Positions 63,600 to 64,000 of a stretch of 64,000 bases of DNA are shown piece after piece. The translations under genes and the position numbers were made by a program. This DNA is from Phenylobacterium sp. Lineage in GTDB: Bacteria > Pseudomonadota > Alphaproteobacteria > Caulobacterales > Caulobacteraceae. A model generated the notes under the pieces. It was not told where the DNA came from. It did no database searches and saw only the letters and a list, made by a program, of their open reading frames with translations. The stretch is from assembly GCF_030646615.1 (NCBI RefSeq), contig NZ_JAUSLG010000096.1, positions 24,015-88,014 of the forward strand, given 5' to 3'. The stretch's first letter is position 1, and every line of letters starts with the position of its first letter.

Positions 63600-64000
63600 T
63601 CAGCCTTCGGCCGCCACATCGAGCACCCAGCCCTGGACCGTGGTCAGCGGCGCAAAGCCGAGCCTTTCCAGGATCGGCCGGCTCGTCTCCAGGGCCTCGG
63701 TAATCACATACCCATAGCCGCGGGCGGCCGCCTCCCGCGCCCGGCTCTGGACCAGGGCGCGATAGAGGCCGCGGCCGCGAAAGGCCGGCGCCACCCCGCC
63801 GGTATAGAGTCCAGCGAAGCTGCGGCCCGCAGGCATCTCAAGCCGGCCCGCCGCCACAGGCGCGCCCTCGACATAGGCCACATGCGCTGAGGCCACCCCG
63901 GCCCCGATGTCGGCCAGAAGCTGCGCCGCATCATGGCGAAACGGGTGGCCGAAGGCCGCTTCGACGGCGCGCAGGAAATCGTCGATGTCCCCGGCCGTCG
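63600..64000 (-). CDS. GNAT acetyltransferase (5' end outside window)
   Basis: The reading frame is open from the right edge to the stop at 63600, about 133 residues in view. The acetyl-CoA-binding motif is GGVAPAFRGRGLYRAL, with the C-terminal YVITEALETSRPILERLGFAPL typical of the N-acetyltransferase fold. The visible upstream part (DIDDFLRAVEAAFGHPFRHD) shows that the start is beyond the window. An internal GTG at 63896 gives a shorter frame, but is unlikely to be the start. The acceptor is unknown. Confidence 0.82.
   Translation of the reverse strand, partial: TAGDIDDFLRAVEAAFGHPFRHDAAQLLADIGAGVASAHVAYVEGAPVAAGRLEMPAGRSFAGLYTGGVAPAFRGRGLYRALVQSRAREAAARGYGYVITEALETSRPILERLGFAPLTTVQGWVLDVAAEG

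Overview
The window reads as one contiguous piece of a high-GC alphaproteobacterial chromosome. Third codon positions are strongly G/C. The gene content points to Caulobacterales: FixL/FixJ/FixK, many TonB receptors, MASE1 hybrid kinases, DUF2849/DUF934 in the sulfite reductase operon, and CydX. Phenylobacterium or a close relative is my best guess, from gene content alone. Coding density is high, and one tRNA-Lys(CUU) is present. I see no phage genes, transposases or CRISPR array.

Layout. 0-6 kb: an esterase, small proteins and a four-gene Mla/MCE lipid-transport operon with an MlaB-like STAS domain fused to the permease. 6-12 kb: a cell-surface signalling cassette (ECF sigma factor, FecR, a TonB receptor with an STN domain) followed by a secreted acetamidase/formamidase-family protein. 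12-16 kb: folD, a Nudix enzyme overlapping a secreted S1/P1 nuclease, a GST and a 3D-domain protein. 16-22 kb: an assimilatory sulfur operon (cobA, DUF2849, cysI, DUF934, cysH, fpr) facing a LysR gene. 22-28 kb: chorismate mutase, an Hpt protein, tRNA-Lys, SDR, a universal stress protein divergent from a quinone reductase and a beta-CASP nuclease, and an exported superoxide dismutase. 28-38 kb: a hybrid kinase, a TPR-glycosyltransferase, a NavAb-like sodium channel, a siderophore receptor, an acyl-CoA dehydrogenase, purU, and a cytochrome b gene next to a lipoprotein cytochrome c'.

38-57 kb holds the part I find most coherent. It has a large SDR-membrane-VKOR fusion, a lipoprotein cytochrome c, a 34-residue membrane peptide, then fixL-fixJ, a lone receiver protein, a quinone reductase facing a FixK-type regulator, cydDC facing cydAB-cydX, and hemN. 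I found four sites matching the FixK/FNR consensus TTGAY-N4-RTCAA, perfectly or with one mismatch: between the stress-protein and quinone-reductase genes, between the second quinone reductase and fixK, between cydDC and cydAB, and before hemN. The simplest reading is a local low-oxygen regulon: heme-PAS FixL senses oxygen, FixJ activates fixK, and FixK switches on the bd oxidase, its assembly exporter, oxygen-independent heme synthesis and flavin quinone reductases.

57-64 kb is an aromatic or amide catabolism cluster: an AraC regulator, a second acetamidase-family enzyme, an extradiol dioxygenase of the DODA type, a Rieske oxygenase, then in the opposite direction a TauD/TfdA dioxygenase and an SDR. 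A GNAT gene runs off the right edge. Two inverted copies of a roughly 50-base interspersed repeat lie at 46.8 and 57.4 kb.
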